Positions 61,029 through 64,000 of a stretch of DNA of 64,000 bases are shown piece by piece (within the stretch, counting starts at the first letter, position 1; the number at the start of each line of letters is the position of its first letter). The translations under genes were made by a program, and so were the position numbers. The notes below the pieces were generated by a model, which saw nothing but the letters and a program-made list of their open reading frames with translations, was not told where the DNA came from and searched no databases. The stretch is from Xenopus tropicalis (lineage: Eukaryota > Chordata > Amphibia > Anura > Pipidae): positions 150,964,047-151,028,046 of the forward strand of contig NC_030678.2 in NCBI RefSeq assembly GCF_000004195.4, read 5' to 3'.

Positions 61029-62172
61029 CCGTATATACTCGAGTATAAGCCGAGTTTTTGAGCACTAAAAATGTGCTTAAAAAGTAACCCTCGACTTATA
61101 CTCGAGTACATACGGTAGTTGCCTATGGATTCGCTGATGCAATGCGCTCCTTGCGCGCAAAGCGCCCCCCGTGTACGGTTGTGCGGCCAGACGTGCAGAC
61201 GCGTGTGCGCAGCGTCATACACGACGTAGCGCCGCTACCATTACGAGCTGAGGATCAGCAGGGAAGAGATGTGCACACGAGTAACATCAAACGCGCCATA
61301 CCGTCACTTCCATTCCGAGACGCGCCGCTGCTTCGTTAAGGTATAACCGCTGCATCAGTAAGGGATCAGCAAGGAACAGATAAGATACGAGTTACATTTC
61401 AGGCAATCCTTGGCTTATGGTTCAGCATCTAAATATTCCTGCAAGGCTGCAAGCTGTCCTGGTCATTGCTTTTAAATGAATTGTGGTTTCTCCTTTCAGT
61501 TACATGTGTGTGCCCACAATTTGACTTGCGCATTAATCCCCTTGTAGTGTAAAGTCTGTTTGAAATACATTTTTCTTTATTTCACTGCTATGAAGCACTG
61601 CTATTGCCACTTGATATGTCACTGTGAGCCTTGAATGCCCTTTCTATGCTAGATCCCAGAGAGTTTGATGGTGGGGATTAGTGAGGTTTTTTTATACACA
61701 ACATATCAAGTGAATTTTAAAGGAATACTGTCATTATTTTTATGGTATACTTTTAGTTCTAAATTACACTGTATACATAGCAAATAATTTAAAATTGTGT
61801 TCTTGAACCAACAAATGTATTTTTTTGGTTGTAATATAGGTGTGTAGGCGCCATCTCAGTGCATTACTACACATTAGAACTGCTTTCAGGTAACCTATTG
61901 TTTCTCCTGCTCCCATGTAACTGGGGGAGTCCCAAGTCGGACTTGGATTTCTTACTATTGTGTGCTATTCTGATATATACTGTGAGCTGCTATCTTGATG
62001 CTTTCACATTGTTCTGCTAATTGGCTGCTGGGAGGGGGGTGATATCACTTCAACTTTCAGTAGTGGCTGCACCCTAGGCTTATACTCGAGTCAATAAGTT
62101 TTTCCAGTTTTCTTAGGTAAAATTAGGTACCTCGGCTTATACTTGGATCGGCTTATACTCGAGTATATACGG
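61029..62172. mobile_element. TIR DNA element (CCGTATATACTCGAG ends), 1144 bp, TA-flanked
   Basis: The termini CCGTATATACTCGAGTATAA and TTATACTCGAGTATATACGG are perfect inverted repeats bordered by TA (61027-61028, 62173-62174), as in Tc1/mariner-like elements. Each end also contains a further inverted copy of CTTATACTCGAG. Inside are a CpG-dense block (61140-61330) and a fragment of the TTAA MITE (from about 61718). No transposase is seen. Confidence 0.82.
61718..62000 (-). mobile_element. TTAA MITE fragment, homologous to 41554-42051
   Basis: TTAA then AGGAATACTGTCATTATTTT matches the complement of 41554-42051, with CTTGAACCAACAAATGTATT and GTGTAGGCGCCATCTCAGTG in common. The other end is missing. 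Confidence 0.82.
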
Positions 62173-62615
62173 TATCTATTAAACTCATGGAATTAATAGT
62201 AGAGAAAAAAAGCCGTCCATGTATTTAGAGTTAAAATCTAAAATGGAGAATGTAAGTAATTCTATATCTGAATGGGGGGGATATATCATCATTTGATTAC
62301 TATGGACTAGAAAAGATAAAACATGAGATTGTGGAAAACCAATACATTTTGATAAAAGGGATTATGAGGAGAATAAAGTATGTATCTGGTCAAGATTTAA
62401 CAAAATGTCTTATTTGGGTAACCATAGAAGTGAACAAGTTACAAGTCACCTAGAGGTTCAGTCTTAAAAAAAGAGAACTAACTAAGCTTTCTCTATTGGG
62501 GAGTGAGAAATATACAGGTGCTGCTGCTGGCTTGCCCTTCTCTTCCTTTTCTTTACAGATAACAAGAGAGGATTGGGCACTGAGGGTCTTTTTGGGGCAG
62601 GAGTCTACAAACAAG

Positions 62616-62829
62616 CATGAGTTCTTGAACAATCAGAATATCCAAGGCTATTGTGATACTAATATCTACAGTTAGTACTAGTGGTTGTATATATAGTTTA
62701 TGTATGTGAGTGTATAGATTGGTAGGTGTGGGTTGTGTGTGCTGGGTTTACTTGGATGGGTTGAACTTGATGGACACTGGTCTTTTTTCAACCCTATGTA
62801 ACTATGTAACTATGTAACTATGTAACTAA
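62616..62829 (+). mobile_element. CR1 3' fragment
   Basis: It matches the end of the CR1 at 32402-35511 from ATGAGTTCTTGAACAA onwards (last ORF2 codons NIQGYCDTNIYS, 3' UTR) and ends in four ACTATGTA units. Strong identity suggests a recent, heavily 5'-truncated insertion. Confidence 0.93.
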
Positions 62830-62855
62830 TTAAAATGAAGTGTAAAGCTGGTCAT

Positions 62856-63341
62856 TAGAGATGTAGCGAACTGTTCACCGGCGAACTTATTCGCGCGAAC
62901 ATCGGGCGTTTTTTTTCGCTGCGTTTTTTCTCTACGTTTTTTCTCAGCCTAAAAAAACGCCGCACAACCACACATGGGGTTTTTCAGCCTAGTACTAGTG
63001 TAAGCAAATCCCGTTTCCATGGTTCCAATAGCGCGAAATAGCAAAAACCGCCGCGTATTTCCGCTAGGTCTGCCCGTTTTTACGCAACGCTTTTTCAACA
63101 AAGTATTTTTTAGAGAAGTTTTTGCCCTTGATCCCCCTCCTGCATGCCCCTGTCCAGGTCGTGGCACCCTTTAAACAAATTTAAAATCAGTTTTCTGGGC
63201 AGAAATGGCTTTTCTAGGTTTTAAAGTTCGCCTTCCCATTGAAGTCTATGGGGTTCGCAAAGTTCGCGAATATTCGCGCTTTTTGGCGTAAGTTCGCGAA
63301 CGCGTTCGCAAACTTTTTTATTTAGGTTCGCTACATCCCTA
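62856..63341. mobile_element. hAT MITE (TAGAGATGTAGCGAAC), 486 bp, perfect 8-bp duplication
   Basis: The inverted ends TAGAGATGTAGCGAAC and GTTCGCTACATCCCTA have CTGGTCAT on both sides (62848-62855, 63342-63349). The interior is rich in TTCGCG words. The target is the start of another MITE (AAAGCTGGTCATACAC...). Confidence 0.95.
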
Positions 63342-63460
63342 CTGGTCATACACACCAAGATCCGCTCGCTTGGCGAGGTTGCCGAGCGAGCAGACCTTCT
63401 CCCGATATCCCCACCAACGGGGGGATTTCAGCCCAGATGTCAGTCAGGCAGGGTCCCTAC
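63342..63460. mobile_element. Palindromic MITE split by the hAT insertion
   Basis: CTGGTCATACACACCAAGAT then CGCTCGCTTGGCGAGG and CCGAGCGAGCAGACC form an imperfect hairpin. Its missing first bases (AAAGCTGGTCAT) lie at 62844-62855, left of the hAT element. Confidence 0.7.
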
Positions 63461-64000
63461 TCCCTGACTTAATAATATTCCCTCTGGGGTAAGATAGCTT
63501 TAATTTCTTGTTGATCCCAGGCTCAATGGTATATCCACCTGAGTGTGGAAGGGGGTGGTCTAACTATGGGCCAGTAATGTACAACATGTAAATAACAAAC
63601 ATCTGCTACATGGGTCTCTGCCCAGTAACAATGGAAATAAGGAATGTAGGGTTTAAAGCTATAGTGATTGTTAACCCTATAGGTCCCTACACATCATACA
63701 TAGCAAAAGATACCTTTTCTTCATTTGTGGAATTCCACTAGTCAGTGTCTCGGTATGACTTTTGCTGTACTAGAGCTTAATACGTATTCTAGTCACAGAA
63801 ACACATGGGACATGTACGTCCACAAGTGCATTGAGCAAAGTGCAATTTTGCATTTAACCCCTATACTTTTTTCCCCCCACAATGCAGTGTTTTACCCCAC
63901 AATTCATTGCAGTTGTAAAGGGCCATTGCATAGCAAATGAGTCCAATTCTCCAATTCTGTCTGATGTTATTTCCGGGGGTTCACTGGTGTCATTTTTGGT
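63461..64000. other. Intergenic, no gene seen
   Basis: No repeat end or coding signal could be recognised in the last 540 bases. Confidence 0.5.

Overview
The window is vertebrate genomic DNA, almost certainly from a clawed frog (Xenopus; tropicalis more likely than laevis, which I cannot settle). The only protein gene I can support is the 5' end of FREM2 on the minus strand. One 5-kb exon (15279-20271) encodes the signal peptide, the N-terminal region and all the CSPG/NG2 repeats. A 90-bp second exon lies at 11609-11698. The rest of the gene, including the Calx-beta domains and transmembrane segment, is beyond the left edge. The long first-exon product follows FREM2 rather than FRAS1, FREM1 or FREM3. 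The frog assignment rests on the dense, typically amphibian repeat content: CR1 with an 8-bp tail, DIRS, TTAA-flanked MITEs, hAT MITEs, and MITEs carrying internal tandem repeats.

Layout. 1-11608 is FREM2 intron 2. It starts with two adjacent hAT-like elements (505-2436 and 2531-3376), each carrying its own minisatellite and flanked by target-site duplications; further on are a 32-bp minisatellite (6040-6490) and a 168-bp hAT MITE (8188-8355). 11699-15278 is intron 1. 20272-20950 is the FREM2 5' flank, GC-rich, with a 13-unit minisatellite directly upstream of the start codon and two inverted CCAAT boxes. From 20951 to 64000 I find no cellular gene. This 43 kb holds an intact CR1 ORF2 (32402-35368), three CR1 3' fragments, a DIRS reverse transcriptase/RNase H remnant split by a MITE (59510-60937), four copies of a TA-flanked MITE whose internal 113-bp unit varies in copy number, foldback MITEs, several hAT MITEs with 8-bp duplications, TTAA MITEs, a TIR element at 61029-62172 and a possible solo LTR near 55.8-56.2 kb.

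Most of the structure beyond FREM2 comes from nested transposons, and most of the minisatellites sit inside transposons. The points most worth following up are the short upstream ORF repeated in the FREM2 5'-flanking minisatellite, the apparently intact CR1 ORF2, the DIRS remnant with its nested MITE, and a CpG-rich repeat-derived segment near 44.9-45.2 kb with perfect NRF1 and RFX X-box palindromes. All similarity statements come from reading the sequence and general family knowledge; no database search was run.
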